Of a DNA stretch of 64,000 nucleotides, positions 32,950-43,493 are shown one piece after another. The position numbers and the translations under genes are program-made. Location: assembly GCF_025370935.1 (NCBI RefSeq), contig NC_133477.1, forward strand, positions 16,728,144 to 16,792,143, given 5' to 3'. Source of the stretch: Choristoneura fumiferana. Lineage: Eukaryota; Arthropoda; Insecta; Lepidoptera; Tortricidae. The first letter of the stretch is position 1; every line of letters begins with the position of its first letter. The notes beneath the pieces are model-generated. The model ran no database searches, was not told where the DNA came from, and saw nothing but the letters and a program-made list of their open reading frames with translations.

Positions 32950-33262
32950 TGGTCTAAGCCGTGGTGGCATAGTGGTTTGACCTATCGCCTCTCAAGCTGG
33001 GTCGTGGATTCAAACCCGGCTCGCAACCTCTGAGTTTTCGAAATTCAGTGCGGAATTACATTTGAAATTTACCACGAGCTTTGCGGTTGAAGGAAAAACA
33101 TCGTAAGGAAACCTGCACAAACCTGCGAAGCAATTCAATGGTGTGTGCGAAGTTCCAATCCGCACTGGGCCCGCGTGGAACTATGGCCCAAGCCCTCTTG
33201 TTCTGAGAGGAGGCCTGTGCCCACAGTGGGACGTTTATAGGCTGGGATGATGAAGGATGATG
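32950..33262 (+). repeat. RTE-tailed tRNA-SINE, nearly complete
   Basis: Head 'CTAAGCCGTGGTGGCATAGT' (A-box) and 'GGATTCAAACCCGGC' (B-box), body 'AATTTACCACGAGCTTTGCG', 'AGGAAACCTGCACAAACC' and 'GCGAAGTTCCAATCCGCAC', tail 'GAGAGGAGGCCTGTGCCCAC' and GATGATGAAGGATGATG. The tail resembles the 3' end of the RTE LINE (12450-12512), as expected if RTE supplies the reverse transcriptase. Confidence 0.85.
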
Positions 33263-33529
33263 AGTTTGGTCTAATTACAATAGGTAGCTAATTTTAGGCT
33301 ATTCACTTTACACCGTTGATTCTATCTCGACTCGGCGAATGAAGAGTCCTATGACAACCTATTACTACAACTTTAGTGCAATATCCGTCAAATATGTTAA
33401 GTATTAAATTTTTTGACGATAACTTTACACCGTTAGAAACATAAATAATAAATTGCCAAACTATGGTGATTGCTGCTCTCTGATTGGCCGACCCAAAAAA
33501 ATATCATGAAAATAAGAGTCTCGGCACCG

Positions 33530-33760
33530 TCAGTCTCTTCTCTATCGCCACCCCTATCGTTGATCCTATAGACTTTAGAAGTTGTCCTCCGAAATGTACT
33601 CTGTGAATGCTATTAACACCGCCGGCGGTGAGCCGATTAGCAGGTAAATAAATGGCTTTCAAGCGTGTGTTAAATCCGTTACATACTTAGTAATTATTAT
33701 GTAATCTCTGCTAGAATTAAGAAATAAATTTATCATTTCTTTCTTTCTTTCAATAAAATA
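33530..33760 (+). repeat. Likely LINE 3' end
   Basis: 'ATGCTATTAACACCGCCGGC' runs to a TAA, then 'GAAATAAATTTATC' and a (TTTC)n tract, a layout typical of LINE 3' ends. Not confirmed by a second copy here. Confidence 0.35.
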
Positions 33761-33781
33761 TTATACTCAATTTCGATAATA

Positions 33782-33913
33782 CCCCCCTGTTTCACCATCC
33801 ATTCATTAAATTTAATGTGATGCCGCCTCTGTTTGTTTTGTTCGAATAGATGGAGACGGCACCACATTTATCCGGCAAATAAAATTAATCAATGAGATGT
33901 GAAACAGCCCCTA
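33782..33913. mobile_element. 132-bp MITE, CCCCCTGTTTCAC ends, TA duplication
   Basis: Ends 'CCCCCCTGTTTCACCATCC'../..'GAGATGTGAAACAGCCCC' with TA on both sides. The interior 'CTCTGTTTGTTTTGTTCGAA' is shared with 52879-53338. A lone end is at 51384-51397. Confidence 0.85.
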
Positions 33914-33974
33914 AATGTGTTTGTCATTGGCAGGCGAGGTGAAACTCATCTTATTTTTCAAATAAAACAAAATA

Positions 33975-34105
33975 CCCATCATTATCTTCAGCCAGAAGAC
34001 GTCTATGGTTGAACAAAGGGCTCCCGTTAGAACGCTACAATGAATCTCTTGCAACTCTCGTGATGTCTTCAAACCACGTAGTGGGAGGCCTGTATAAACT
34101 ATACC
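33975..34105 (-). pseudogene. RTE LINE 3' fragment, reverse
   Basis: 'ATCATTATCTTCAGCCAGAA', 'GAACAAAGGGCTCCCGTTAG' and 'CACGTAGTGGGAGGCCTGT' are the complement of the second RTE subfamily seen at 25190. Confidence 0.6.
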
Positions 34106-34159
34106 TACAACAACTATTACCTATATTTTTAAATTTTGTATAATTTGATAGGATAGGTA

Positions 34160-34270
34160 CAGCCACCTAGAGGAGTGTGCAATAATATCTGATACGTCCT
34201 ACTGGTCCTAGAAATAGAGTTGTATCAGATATTTATGCACGCTATGTAGTGTCAGATATTGGTGGCTAGT
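34160..34270. mobile_element. MITE of the 131-bp CAGTCACC family, internally deleted
   Basis: Left 'TACAGCCACCTAGAGGAGTG', right 'TCAGATATTGGTGGCTAGTA'. About 20 bases of the left arm are gone and both ends have point changes. Confidence 0.75.
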
Positions 34271-34284
34271 ACCACCCGCCATAA

Positions 34285-35045
34285 GGCCGTGCGAGGGTGT
34301 GCTGCGAGGAATCTGTTTTTCATGAACCATGAAACACTTCATTTACCTAGTAGTTCTGTTTCCACCAGAGATGTGCTGTGCGGTTGTACGTTGTTTTACA
34401 GACAACATTTTAATAGAATTTCGTTTAACAGACATTTTTATCATATTATTGTTTCATAGAATAATCAATACGCAGAACACTTACTTTGAAGAAATTTAAA
34501 TCATTGATTTTTGTACAAATATAAATTGTTGTGTAGATATTCATATCAAAGAATAACAAATTAAATATTCATTATTCTCATATTATTAAGTTATTATAAA
34601 ACTTATTACCAAGAAAAACATGCAATTCGTTTTCTGATGTGGTCGCAGTTCTAACCTAACCTACTTTTCTAGTAGCGAGTCGTTTCTGACGAGGTCACTG
34701 TTCTAACCTAACCTAACCTAACCAACTTTTTTGGTAGCGCTTTCTAACCTATTCTGATATATTTTATCGAACAAACAATATTTGTTAAAAAATAATTCTA
34801 AAATTTGATAAACAATAAAGTGAGGTTATAAGATTCATTGAATAGTTTTTCTATTAAATATGTTTAATTCAAGTAAGTATTCGTTGAAACAATAATATTC
34901 GAAGTAAAAATACAAGGACCAAATATTATATGAAACATTTTCTGCGAAACAAAATTCTATGAAATTTCTGTCTGCGAAAGGAGGGAACACCGTGCTGTGC
35001 ACATTCCTCGTAATACATCCTCGCACATCTTTGGTTGAAACGCGG
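34285..35045. mobile_element. Broken TTTCCACC MITE(s) containing a ~600-bp insertion with TTAGG-type words
   Basis: 34285-34385 ('GTGCGAGGGTGTGCTGCGAG','TTTCCACCAGAGATGTGCTG') and about 34985-35045 ('GAACACCGTGCTGTGCACAT','CCTCGCACATCTTTGG') are MITE parts. The DNA between has repeated '..ACAGACA..GAATTTCG' and 'GAAACAAAATTCTATGAAAT' words at its ends and a CCTAA cluster in its middle, and looks like one inserted element. Confidence 0.6.
34650..34727. repeat. Short CCTAA (TTAGG-type) clusters in a duplicated module
   Basis: 'TTCTAACCTAACCTACTTTT' and 'TTCTAACCTAACCTAACCTA' each precede 'TAGCG' words and follow 'GTCG/CACTG' words, so an ~65-base module is tandemly repeated with 2-4 CCTAA units. 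This is the insect telomere motif, but it is too short and too embedded to be a telomere. Confidence 0.7.
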
Positions 35046-35441
35046 CCAGTCTTATATTCTATGGAAAACACAACATGACTTTTTGTACTGCCTATGGATA
35101 TGTATATGTTATATGCCCGTTGAGCCGTGAAACACGAACGCATATCGCCGCGTCATGTTCACGCCTCCGTGGCGGCTGTAGCGTATTGCGTGCCAGGAGT
35201 GATTGGGCTACATTCTTCGAATAAGCACAATTTTGCAGCACCTACGTGTAATCCTGAATGACTGATTTATATTTTGGTTCTCTAATTTTTCACCGAAAAT
35301 ATTTTCCAAGTGATTCCTTTACCTATAAGGCTGATCATTTTTTTTAACTTCCTTACTTATTTCAGGATGGTCCTGAAATATACCCTATACAGTTTCAGAA
35401 AAAAAGTCGTTCGTCAGAATGAAACGAATGAATTTTGTAAT

Positions 35442-35521
35442 TGAAAATACAAACTGAAATATAGATGCACAGAAAAAGCAGAAAAATAAGACCAGCACTG
35501 GGAATCGAACCCAGGTCCAGG
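35442..35521 (-). mobile_element. 5'-truncated tRNA-SINE with 12-bp target duplication
   Basis: The insert matches the 3' part of the SINE at 31089 and stops inside the tRNA-like head (B-box retained, A-box lost). GAATTTTGTAAT occurs at 35430-35441 and again at 35522-35533. Confidence 0.85.
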
Positions 35522-35559
35522 GAATTTTGTAATGTCTTAAGTTTTCGTGATTTTTCACT

Positions 35560-35683
35560 CATAGTCAAAATACCACGCACAGGACTTATCACGCTAACAC
35601 ACACGAGTAATATTTACCTCCGAGGTTAAATATTACTCGTGTGTGTTAGCGTGATAAGTCCTGTGCGTGGTATTTTGACTATG
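35560..35683. repeat. 124-bp near-perfect palindrome
   Basis: A 57-nt left arm (35560-35616) and right arm (35627-35683) are perfectly complementary. The centre ACCTC|CGAGGT also pairs, apart from one extra T. The arm order is ATAGTCAAAATACCACGCAC, GGACTTATCACGC, TAACACACACGAGTAATA. The shorter relative at 687-752 lacks the inner third. Confidence 0.95.
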
Positions 35684-35895
35684 AATGAATTTTGTTTGAC
35701 CAAACGAGTTGTGAAAAAAATATTTGAATATCTTTACAAACAACGAAGATGTGGATGTTTTAAATTGCCAATTGCCAATGTACTATGACGTCATATGCTA
35801 ATATAAAAGACATATAGATAGAAAGATACATAGAAAGTCCATGCCAAATTTAACTTTTCTAGATTCTAGATAGATATGTAATAAAAACTTTATTT

Positions 35896-36138
35896 TGAAC
35901 ATGAAACTACCGTGAGTACTCACGTCTTAAATCGAGTTTAGCTCGTCATGTTTCGGGATAATCCGTAGCCCTTCGTCTTTGGAGCAACGGTGCCGTCTTC
36001 ATTTTCGGTATGCCGGTGTCAGTTTCGTCGGGTAGTCGCGCGAGCAGAGCGGCGGCGCGCAGTGCGCGTGTTGCAGCAGCCGCTGAGTCGCGTTGCTCCG
36101 AAGACGAAGGGCTACGAATTAGCCCGAAACATGTCGAG
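35896..36138. mobile_element. Fold-back element with 48-nt arms and GC-rich core
   Basis: Arms 35942-35989 and 36091-36138 (CTCGTCATGTTTCGGG../..CCCGAAACATGTCGAG; 44 of 48 match). The ~100-base core is very G+C-rich and gives Ala/Arg-rich open frames by composition. The left flank 35896-35940 is the 'GAACATGAAACTACCGT' module also at 17706. Confidence 0.85.
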
Positions 36139-36726
36139 AAAAACATTTTATATTATTATTCAACAAACACAACGATTTACGTCATTTGTTTTATTTACCA
36201 GTTTACTATCACGTTAAATAGTTTAAGAGAAAATTGTTCCATGCATATTCCTATTGTATGTACTTATCCGGAAGAACAGATGACGAAAAGAAATACCATC
36301 CCCTAGCAGCCCACGTCATAAAAGATAAAGGATTGTAAATGTTGTTCATATCACAGAATGTCAAAACTTCATAACCGTTTTAAACTTTCAACTGCTCTAA
36401 ACCCCCGCGGTGAAGAGTTATTCTTTTATTTTATTTTGTTCTAAAGTGTCGTTTCATTTCAAAGGAAAAACTCAGGCTTCTGCGACATTTCAAGCGCTAG
36501 AAGTTAAAAGGAATTGGAACTTTGCGAATTCATAAATACGGATTAGGTAGTTGTAATCTTATGAGACACGTGATCAATTCTTCTTAAAATTATTGTGAAG
36601 TAAAAGCGAAAACTAATCTAATACAAGCTTTTATAAAACTTGTAATATTTGAATTGTATAGGTAAATCTGCAAATCAAATTTCATACTCTTTTCGTGGTC
36701 GAATCGGCTTGAAATTACACGAGTAA

Positions 36727-36921
36727 AGATGTGCAACTTGCGGAAAGTTTCCAAAAATTTGGAAAAGTTCTCGGAAATTTCTATGACAAATTTTCCCAAC
36801 ATGTATAGAAAATTTAAATTTAAGCTACGGAAAGCTTCAATCCTCGTACAAAACTGTAAGAACTTTCCGAAATTTTCCTAGTGCAAAACTCCGCAATTTT
36901 GGAAAGTTTCCTTTGGCACAT
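36727..36921. mobile_element. ~195-bp inverted-repeat element with GGAAAGTTTCC words
   Basis: Ends GATGTGCAACTTGCGGAAAG../..GGAAAGTTTCCTTTGGCACATC. The interior is full of GGAAA/TTTCC words. AGTA flanks both sides (a possible partial duplication). hAT-like by appearance only. Confidence 0.6.
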
Positions 36922-36940
36922 CAGTAGGTATGGGTATGTA

Positions 36941-37088
36941 CTATCGAACGGACTGAATCGTAACCCACTGTGGAGCCTTTTCGTAGAAAACGACACAGTG
37001 ACATCTCACTGCTATTGAGAAGGGAATTCATTGTGATACTTACTGTGAGAACGTTCGACGGTGGGTCAGGAATCAATTGGTTCGACTG
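36941..37088. mobile_element. 148-bp MITE, TA-flanked, C(A/T)RTCGAAC ends
   Basis: Left 'CTATCGAACGGACTGAATCG' then TAACCCAC; right, in reverse, 'CAGTCGAACCAATTGATTCC' then TGACCCAC. TA on both sides. Confidence 0.75.
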
Positions 37089-37139
37089 TACCTAGTTAGA
37101 ACAGTGCAAGTACAAAGACTAAATAAGATTTTGGTAAAA

Positions 37140-37470
37140 AAAAAACATTTTTAATACAAGCTTTTTTTGCTGACTGTATTTTTGTCCACTTTACTTGCAT
37201 TGTCGCCCAAACTACATTTGCGTACCAAATTTCAAGTCGATGCCATTAACCTTTGAAGAGTTCCGTCCTGCGGAGACGATCCTGGCTGGACTACCAGGAT
37301 GTCACTACCAGATTATTGTATTGTCACGCAATTTACATAAGTATGCCAAATTTTAAGTCAATCTGACTACTGGAAGTTGGTCGAATTTAACTTGCAAGAT
37401 TTGACCACAGACAGACAGACAGACAGACAGACAACGGGACAGGTGAAACTAAATAAAAGCTTGTAAAAAA
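37140..37470 (-). repeat. Dispersed repeat ('AAAAGCTTGTA', (CAGA)n)
   Basis: 'CTGCGGAGACGATCCTGGCT', 'AGTCAATCTGACTACTGGAA' and a (CAGA)n tract. Related units are at 51590-51900, 61500-62110 and 63490-63640. Non-coding retroelement remnant of unknown class. Confidence 0.6.
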
Positions 37471-37544
37471 GGTATACTGCGTACGTTTACCCCAAATTAC
37501 TCCAATGCTAACATTTTTATTTTTATGGAACTTACATAATAATT

Positions 37545-37625
37545 TTTCTGGGAACTACAGCCCAAGCCCTTACATTCTAAGAGGAGGTCTGTGCACAGCA
37601 GTGTGATATATATGGCGTAGGTACT
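37545..37625 (+). repeat. RTE-tailed SINE, tail only
   Basis: 'GGGAACTACAGCCCAAGCCC' and 'TAAGAGGAGGTCTGTGCACA' are the last ~80 bases of the SINE. Confidence 0.6.
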
Positions 37626-38009
37626 TAATACTATAATAGAGCTATGGTATATCACGGATAATCTAAGACGCGGCTGTGTCAAGAGTGAACCGTGGGTGTA
37701 AAAACAGTATTTATGTCAATCACACGTGACCTGTTTGCTCCCGGCTATTGGATCCGGTGGTTCGTGTTACTGGGACACAAAACTACGAGCCATATAGATT
37801 TTCTAATGCCACTCATGATGTAACTATCCATTATATTATGGCTCTATTCATTGAAGAAGTTGCGTCCTATTGGATTAGTAAAGTTTTTTAAGAAGGTGCG
37901 GATTTTTGTTCTCGATAGTTCAGAGTAAATGGACTCTGTATAAAGGACTAAATATTTAACCCCCGGTTTACGGGTACAAACTTTTGTAGCACTGATCATT
38001 TGTCTATTT

Positions 38010-38240
38010 CAATAGGCTAGACGACTAAAAGAAACTGTTTTGTTTGACAAACAAAAAATGACGAGGATACAGTGCTTAGAAGTTTCGAGTGAAGTCACTA
38101 TATGGTACGACTTTTACCTAATAGTGACGTCACGAGCCCCCACTCCGGAAGTTTGATGGTCTATACCTTGTTGATTTTTAATAATTTGATAAACCAAAAA
38201 AATACGTGTCCCATATTTTTCCATAACCTAACTGTCGGAC
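38010..38240 (+). repeat. ~235-bp unclassified repeat, copy 1
   Basis: 'CAATAGGCTAGACGACTAAA', 'GATACAGTGCTTAGAAGTTT', 'TAATAGTGACGTCACGAGCC' and 'GTCGGACTAAATAGAATGA'; almost identical to 63024-63290 in the same orientation. No ORF, no terminal repeats seen. Confidence 0.8.
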
Positions 38241-38308
38241 TAAATAGAATGATATATTTGTAACCCAGTCGTCATCCCTATTAAACAATCCTGAGAAACA
38301 TTTAGGTA

Positions 38309-38435
38309 CAGTCGAGTTCATTAACTTGTAAGCAAAAATTTAATCAAAAATACCTGGACTCTATTGTTAACGGCGTAGAGGCGTGTTCAGATATTTTTGA
38401 TCAAATTTTTGCTCACAAGTTTATGAACTCGACTG
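38309..38435. mobile_element. 127-bp MITE, CAGTCGAGTTCAT ends
   Basis: Ends CAGTCGAGTTCATTAACTTG../..AGTTTATGAACTCGACTG, ~45-nt arms; TA on the left, CA (mutated) on the right. The interior is unlike the other CAGTC-ended families. Confidence 0.85.
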
Positions 38436-38494
38436 CACAGAGCTATTCTTTCATACTCGTTCAAACCACTTGCTGCAAGTCACAGGTTTAGGCT

Positions 38495-38700
38495 CTGTTT
38501 CCACCAGAGATTTGCGAGGGTGTGCTCCGCTTAGCTGTTTCCACTACAGATGTGGTGTGCGAGGATAGGTAAATGAAGCGTTTCTATTATTACAATACAA
38601 TACAATAACTCTTTATTGCACACCAACACATTCCATACCATATCATGTATATTTCCATATTCTATGAAAAATATTCCTCGCAACGCAGCCTTAATATTAT
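38495..38700. mobile_element. Two TTTCCACC MITE pieces with a LINE-end insertion
   Basis: 'TGTTTCCACCAGAGATTTGC' and 'GCTGTTTCCACTACAGATGT' are adjacent left ends. At about 38596-38640 'ACAATACAATAACTCTTTAT' is a reversed LINE 3' end (see 49616). Confidence 0.65.
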
Positions 38701-38703
38701 ACT

Positions 38704-39290
38704 CGTAGCTCTTTTTTAGGGTTCCGGAGCCAAAATGGCAAAAACGGAACCCTTATAGTTTCGCCATGTCTGTCTGTCTGTCCGTCCGCGGCTTTGCTCA
38801 GAGACTATCAATGCTAGAAATCTGTAATTTTGCACGGATATATATGTAAACTATGCTAAAAATGGACAATAAAAAAAAAGATTTATTTTGGGGTACTCCC
38901 ATAGACGTAAAGTGGGGTGATTTTTTTTTTCTCATCCAACCCTATAGTGTGTGGTATCGTTGGATAGGTCTTTTAAAACCATTAGGGGTTTTTCGATTCA
39001 GTGATTTGTTTGCGAAATATTCAACTTTAAAGTGCAAATATTCATTAAAATCGAGCGTCCCCCCCCTCTAAAATCTAAACCGGTCGGTGGAAAATTTTGA
39101 AAAAATTTAGGATGGTAGTAAGTATATCAAACTTTCAAGGAAACTATAACGGCTAAGTTTGCTTAAGAGTTATTAGTTTAAGAGTCAATAAAATACGAAA
39201 TACTTAGAAAAATATTACTTAATTGTTTCGTAATGGCTACGGAACCCTATTTCGGGCGTGTGCGACACGCTCTTGGCCGGTTTTTTATTC
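38704..39290 (-). repeat. 'GGGTTCCGTAGCC' family, near full-length, reverse
   Basis: Runs from 'TTTTTTAGGGTTCCGGAGCC' through 'GTCTGTCTGTCCGTCCGCGG', 'GACGTAAAGTGGGGTG', 'GATTTGTTTGCGAAATATTC' and 'GTTATTAGTTTAAGAGTC' to 'GACACGCTCTTGGCCGG' plus TTTTTT. No ORF. It defines the family order used here (compare 57091). Confidence 0.85.
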
Positions 39291-39913
39291 GATTGATTTC
39301 TATCTCACCTAATGGTTGTTTAAAAGACTGGAAGTTGACTAACACCAATTTGTCATTTACTAATGAATACTATCAAGTTTGAAAACCGGTAAACATGTTT
39401 TCCTAAAACCTGTTTTGGGCCGGCAAGGGATGGACCGGGCGCCATTTTGGCAAAGGTCATAATCCAATTTGGAAGGATTAGGTAGAATTAAAGTTTGCTT
39501 TGACTCTATTTGCTACTAATAGTTTGTAGCCGCGGCTTCGCGATCGTTCTGATCACTTTTAGCAATAAGTTTTGTACAGTTTTTTTCAAGAATATTTCTA
39601 TTGTATTATCATCCGTGCTACGTTGTATATTATTAAATAGTAACTAAACGAAAGCTTGAAAAATTAAAAGCAAAACATAATCTAATTTCCTTTTTGTTTT
39701 ATTCTTGCAATTTTATTTTTAATAAAAACGTTTATTTATCATACATTTTTACATTTATAGTAGCTTGCCAATGACCACCACATAAGACAAAGCCTGTCTC
39801 GTAAGCTCTTTTAGTATCAGTACCCAGAAGACTGTATTATATGAGTATTATGTTCATGACATTTTGGAAAATTCTTAGGTATAGGTAAAAACTTTATATG
39901 TATGTAGCAGTCA

Positions 39914-40270
39914 CGGGTCCCAGCCTATTTACGTCCCACTGCAGGGCACAGGCCTCCCCTCAGAATGAGAGGGCTTGGGCAGTAGTTCCCACGCGGGCCC
40001 AGTGCGGATTGGGAACTTCACACACACCATTGAATTGCTTCGCAGGTTTGTGCAAGTTTCCTCACGATGTTTTCCTTCACCGTAAAGCTCGTGGTAAATT
40101 TCAAATGTAATTCCGCACATGAATTTCGAAAAACTCAGAGGTACGAGCCGGGGTTTGACCCATGATCCTCAAACCACTCGGCCACCACGGCTTCAGTTAT
40201 AGAAGTACTCATTCTCATCATTATCCCAGCCCTACGTCCCACTGCTGAACACAGGTCTCTTCTCAGAATA
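39914..40270 (-). repeat. RTE-tailed tRNA-SINE, reverse, plus a second tail piece
   Basis: 39914-40200 runs from the tail ('TTACGTCCCACTGCAGGGCA') to the tRNA-like head ('GGTTTGACCCATGATC..CAAACCACTCGGCCACCACGG', split here by a gap). 40207-40270 repeats the tail ('CCCAGCCCTACGTCCCACTG'). Confidence 0.8.
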
Positions 40271-40281
40271 GCTGGGAAGTA

Positions 40282-40404
40282 CAGTCAACGTCATAAATAA
40301 GTGATCACTTTTGTACCTTGTCACTTTAACGTCATGTTTGAAAAGCCATACGAAATTGTGTAACGACTGAAAGCGACATGATCACTTATTTATGATGTTG
40401 ACTG
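40282..40404. mobile_element. 123-bp MITE, CAGTCAACGTCAT ends
   Basis: TA on both sides. Ends CAGTCAACGTCATAAATAAG../..TTATTTATGATGTTGACTG, ~28-nt arms. Located directly after the SINE tail. Confidence 0.88.
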
Positions 40405-40409
40405 TACTA

Positions 40410-41510
40410 AAGGACAAAAACATGCAATTCATGCGGCTATTCCGACCACTCCGAACCCTCCTCAATTCACCAAACACAAAGTATTATGGTATTCCCCTTT
40501 GCATTATTCCTTTCCCTCAAGACAAATATCAAAGCCCGGCACTAAACCCAAATTGGTCCCATCACAACCCTCAGAATGCCTGCGTATGTTATCTACGCAT
40601 TGGCAATTTTGGGGCGTTTCGTACCCACGCGTTCACATTTACAATAAGGTTCCGCTTCGAATAGTGACGTGGCATGTTGGTCCGAATTGCGGTAGTTACA
40701 TGATAGATGTTTGAATTAAAATTAAGCAGGGTTGTTTCAGTTCTGGAACTTTTTCTGTTCGTGTGAGTCAGTAAAATGATTTGATTTAATCACCGAAATA
40801 ACTTTATTGACATATTGAGATATCGAATGTATCTACACATACGATGCAGCATTTACTTATATTATATAAGACAAATTTGACAAGATATTTTTTAATACTC
40901 TAAAATCAACATCGTAACTTAACGCAATGTTTATCTTTTAAAGTTTTTATTTTCCTATATCAGTGACCCATTTAGGTAGAAAAGTTATTTGTTGTGTGTG
41001 TGTAAAGTTGGAGACAGTCACAAAATAGTTTGTGTAACAACTGTAAACACAGTGTTGGCCCTTTATTGTTGGGTATAAAGCGCTACAAACATCGTTGTGA
41101 ACTTCTATTTGTACGGTGCACGTGCTTGTGCGTTGAGACTAACAGTTCTTCTGTTAAGTGTCCCGAATACGGACAACTATGGAGCATTGTCAGTGTTAAA
41201 TTGTTCTGATTTATAAAGACTTAGTTATTTTAATAAGTTATATTATATCATAGTAGTAGTTTTAGCCCCTAACTTTTTTCGCGTGGTGAGCGAAATTAAA
41301 ATTATTATTTTTCAGCTGAGATAATAAAGATTTTCATTAATCAATAATTCCATAGATTAAACTTCTATATACGAAAAAACATTATATCATGCACAATGTA
41401 ATGTTCAATTGTATCGTGTTGCTATTTTATTGATTTTCTGTTAGAAACGATTAATATTTGTGTTGCATAATGAGTACCTACGTCTCTTATATTTATGTAT
41501 TTTATTTATC
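40410..41510. other. Unique intronic stretch
   Basis: The open frames at 40392-40714 have no splice support or recognisable domain. The rest is AT-rich with no repeat match in this window. Confidence 0.4.
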
Positions 41511-41512
41511 AC

Positions 41513-41672
41513 TAGCTGTTGCCCGCGGCTTCGCCCCCGTTCGTTGTAATTTTGTTTCATAAAAACCTTCTCCTGCTAATAACAAACGTAACAAAAAAAG
41601 AATTAGCGAAATCGGTCCAGCCGTTCCTGAGTTTTGCGCTTATTTTTATTTATATATAGAAGATAGATCATC
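41513..41672 (+). repeat. Dispersed repeat ('ACTAGCTGTTGCCCGCGG')
   Basis: 'CTAGCTGTTGCCCGCGGCTT' and 'ATCGGTCCAGCCGTTCCTGA' are the ends of a repeat very common in Lepidoptera. Scraps of its start are at 20256, 22510, 39530 and 52850. Confidence 0.65.
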
Positions 41673-42589
41673 AGCTTCATATGTTAAAAAAAACCTTTAT
41701 GCAGCATATCTACATGTGATTAATATAAGCTGAATAATACCTACTGTCAGCCACTGTCATTCAATATTCGAAAACACGTCACTATTCCAAACAAAACGAC
41801 CAATTCAATATGCGTCTTGATATCGAGCTACCAGTTTACGAAGAGCTGAAATGCCCTTCAATTTGTGTAATGAATGGACTAGCGAGAGACCTTGGTGGCT
41901 TGGTCATGTGTAATATTCAAGACGTGCTCACAATGTCGAGTCCAGATATGTGCGGGGAAGTACAGGAAGACAAATTGCCCGGTATATATGTTAGGTTAAG
42001 TCTAAAGTAGACGGTCATAAAAAAATAAACAATCGAAATAATAAAAAAAAAATACTTCAAAAACTATGAAAAAAATCAAAAACTATGAAAATATTTTTTT
42101 TCATAGTTTTTAGTGATTTGTTTCCAAAATGTATCTCATAACGATTCCATTAAGGTCAAACACAGCATAGTTATATCATTTTATAACAGAGTACCGGTAT
42201 ACCTACGGTCTTCTTTATCAGGGTCCAGTTCACCAAATGATACTTTCTGAATGTAAATACTTGATTTGATGTTTAAAATGCCAAAATCGCTATAGGTGTG
42301 CTTTATAAGTTCGAGGGTTGCCCTCGATTTCTCTAAGATCCCATCATCAGATCCTGACTTGGTGTCAAAAGAACTACCTCGAAAGTATGTCCTTTAGAAC
42401 TAAAAAATAATTTGGAAATTCGGCCCACAATTGGCGGAATCGCATAACAAACGTACAAAAAAAAAACATACACTCGAATTGAGATATTCCTTTTTTGAAG
42501 TCTGTTAAAAATATGCTGTTACTTGTTGGGGTCAATAAAGCGTCATTGTATTGTATTGTATTGTGGTATATGGAATCTATATCATCACC

Positions 42590-42830
42590 ATCAAAGTCCC
42601 AGCCTATAAACGTCCCACTGCTGGGCACAGGCCTCCTCTCAGAATGAGGAGGGCCGTAGTTCCCACGCGGGCCCAGTGCAGATGTTTGCAGGTTTCCTTT
42701 CGATGTTTTTCTTCACCGTAAAGCTAGTGCTAAATTTCAAATGTAAATCAGAGGTGCGAGCCTGGATCTGAACCCATGATCCTCTACTTGAGACGCCATA
42801 CGTCAAACCACTAGGCCACAGCTTAGAATC
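42590..42830 (-). repeat. RTE-tailed tRNA-SINE, reverse, internally deleted
   Basis: 'TAAACGTCCCACTGCTGGGC', 'CCCACGCGGGCCCAGTGCAG' and 'TCTGAACCCATGATCCTC' with the middle missing. Preceded by a + LINE end 'CAATAAAGCGTCATTG' and (TATTG)n. Confidence 0.75.
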
Positions 42831-43493
42831 AATACTATATTATTACTGGTAATTTTGATTTCTTTGCGCAGTAGTAGCCAGCTACGAGGTAGATCCAAGC
42901 AGGATTACTTCGGAGCGTGCCCGCCCCAAGTTAATACGAGTTAAGTGTAAGCTTCCCTTGACTAGAGTTGTCAAACTTAATATACTTCCTCGAAGGAGTT
43001 AGGAATTTGTATGAAATAAAGTTTAGGCTGTGTTCGTTATTTTCTTAGAGTTTGATCATGCTAGATCCAGTGTCGGTACCTATTGTCTTTCGTTTTTAAC
43101 CAACAGGCGCCAATCAAATATTTTAGCGAGGTTGCATACTATTTAGATTATTTAATACTGGCCGTTTTGCTGTCAATGTGTGATTTTCTTCTAAAAACGT
43201 CAAAGCGCAACTGACAAATAAAAATTATGAGTGTAGAGTTAGGAATGAAGTAGAATTACTGACTTAGCAAAACACACGAATATCTTTTGAAATAATGAAG
43301 GTACTTATTCAAAAATAAATTTAATCAACTAACATAAAATTAAAAAATATTTTTGGGGTATCTGAGTTATTTAATTAACACCTTGTAGAGTTCGAAAATA
43401 AAACGTTGGCTACTTTTTTAGAGTGTTTTCTCCCCCCGAAATTCCCATGGGATGCATACATGTAAAATTTCGAAATCTCAACCGCTAACTTGC

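Noticed and set aside
35946..36306. Ala/Arg-rich open frames in three frames
   Set aside because: Produced by the GC-rich core and arms of the fold-back at 35896-36138.
41810..42010. 66-codon open frame of fairly mixed composition
   Set aside because: No acceptor or donor, no start context and no known family; left as non-coding.
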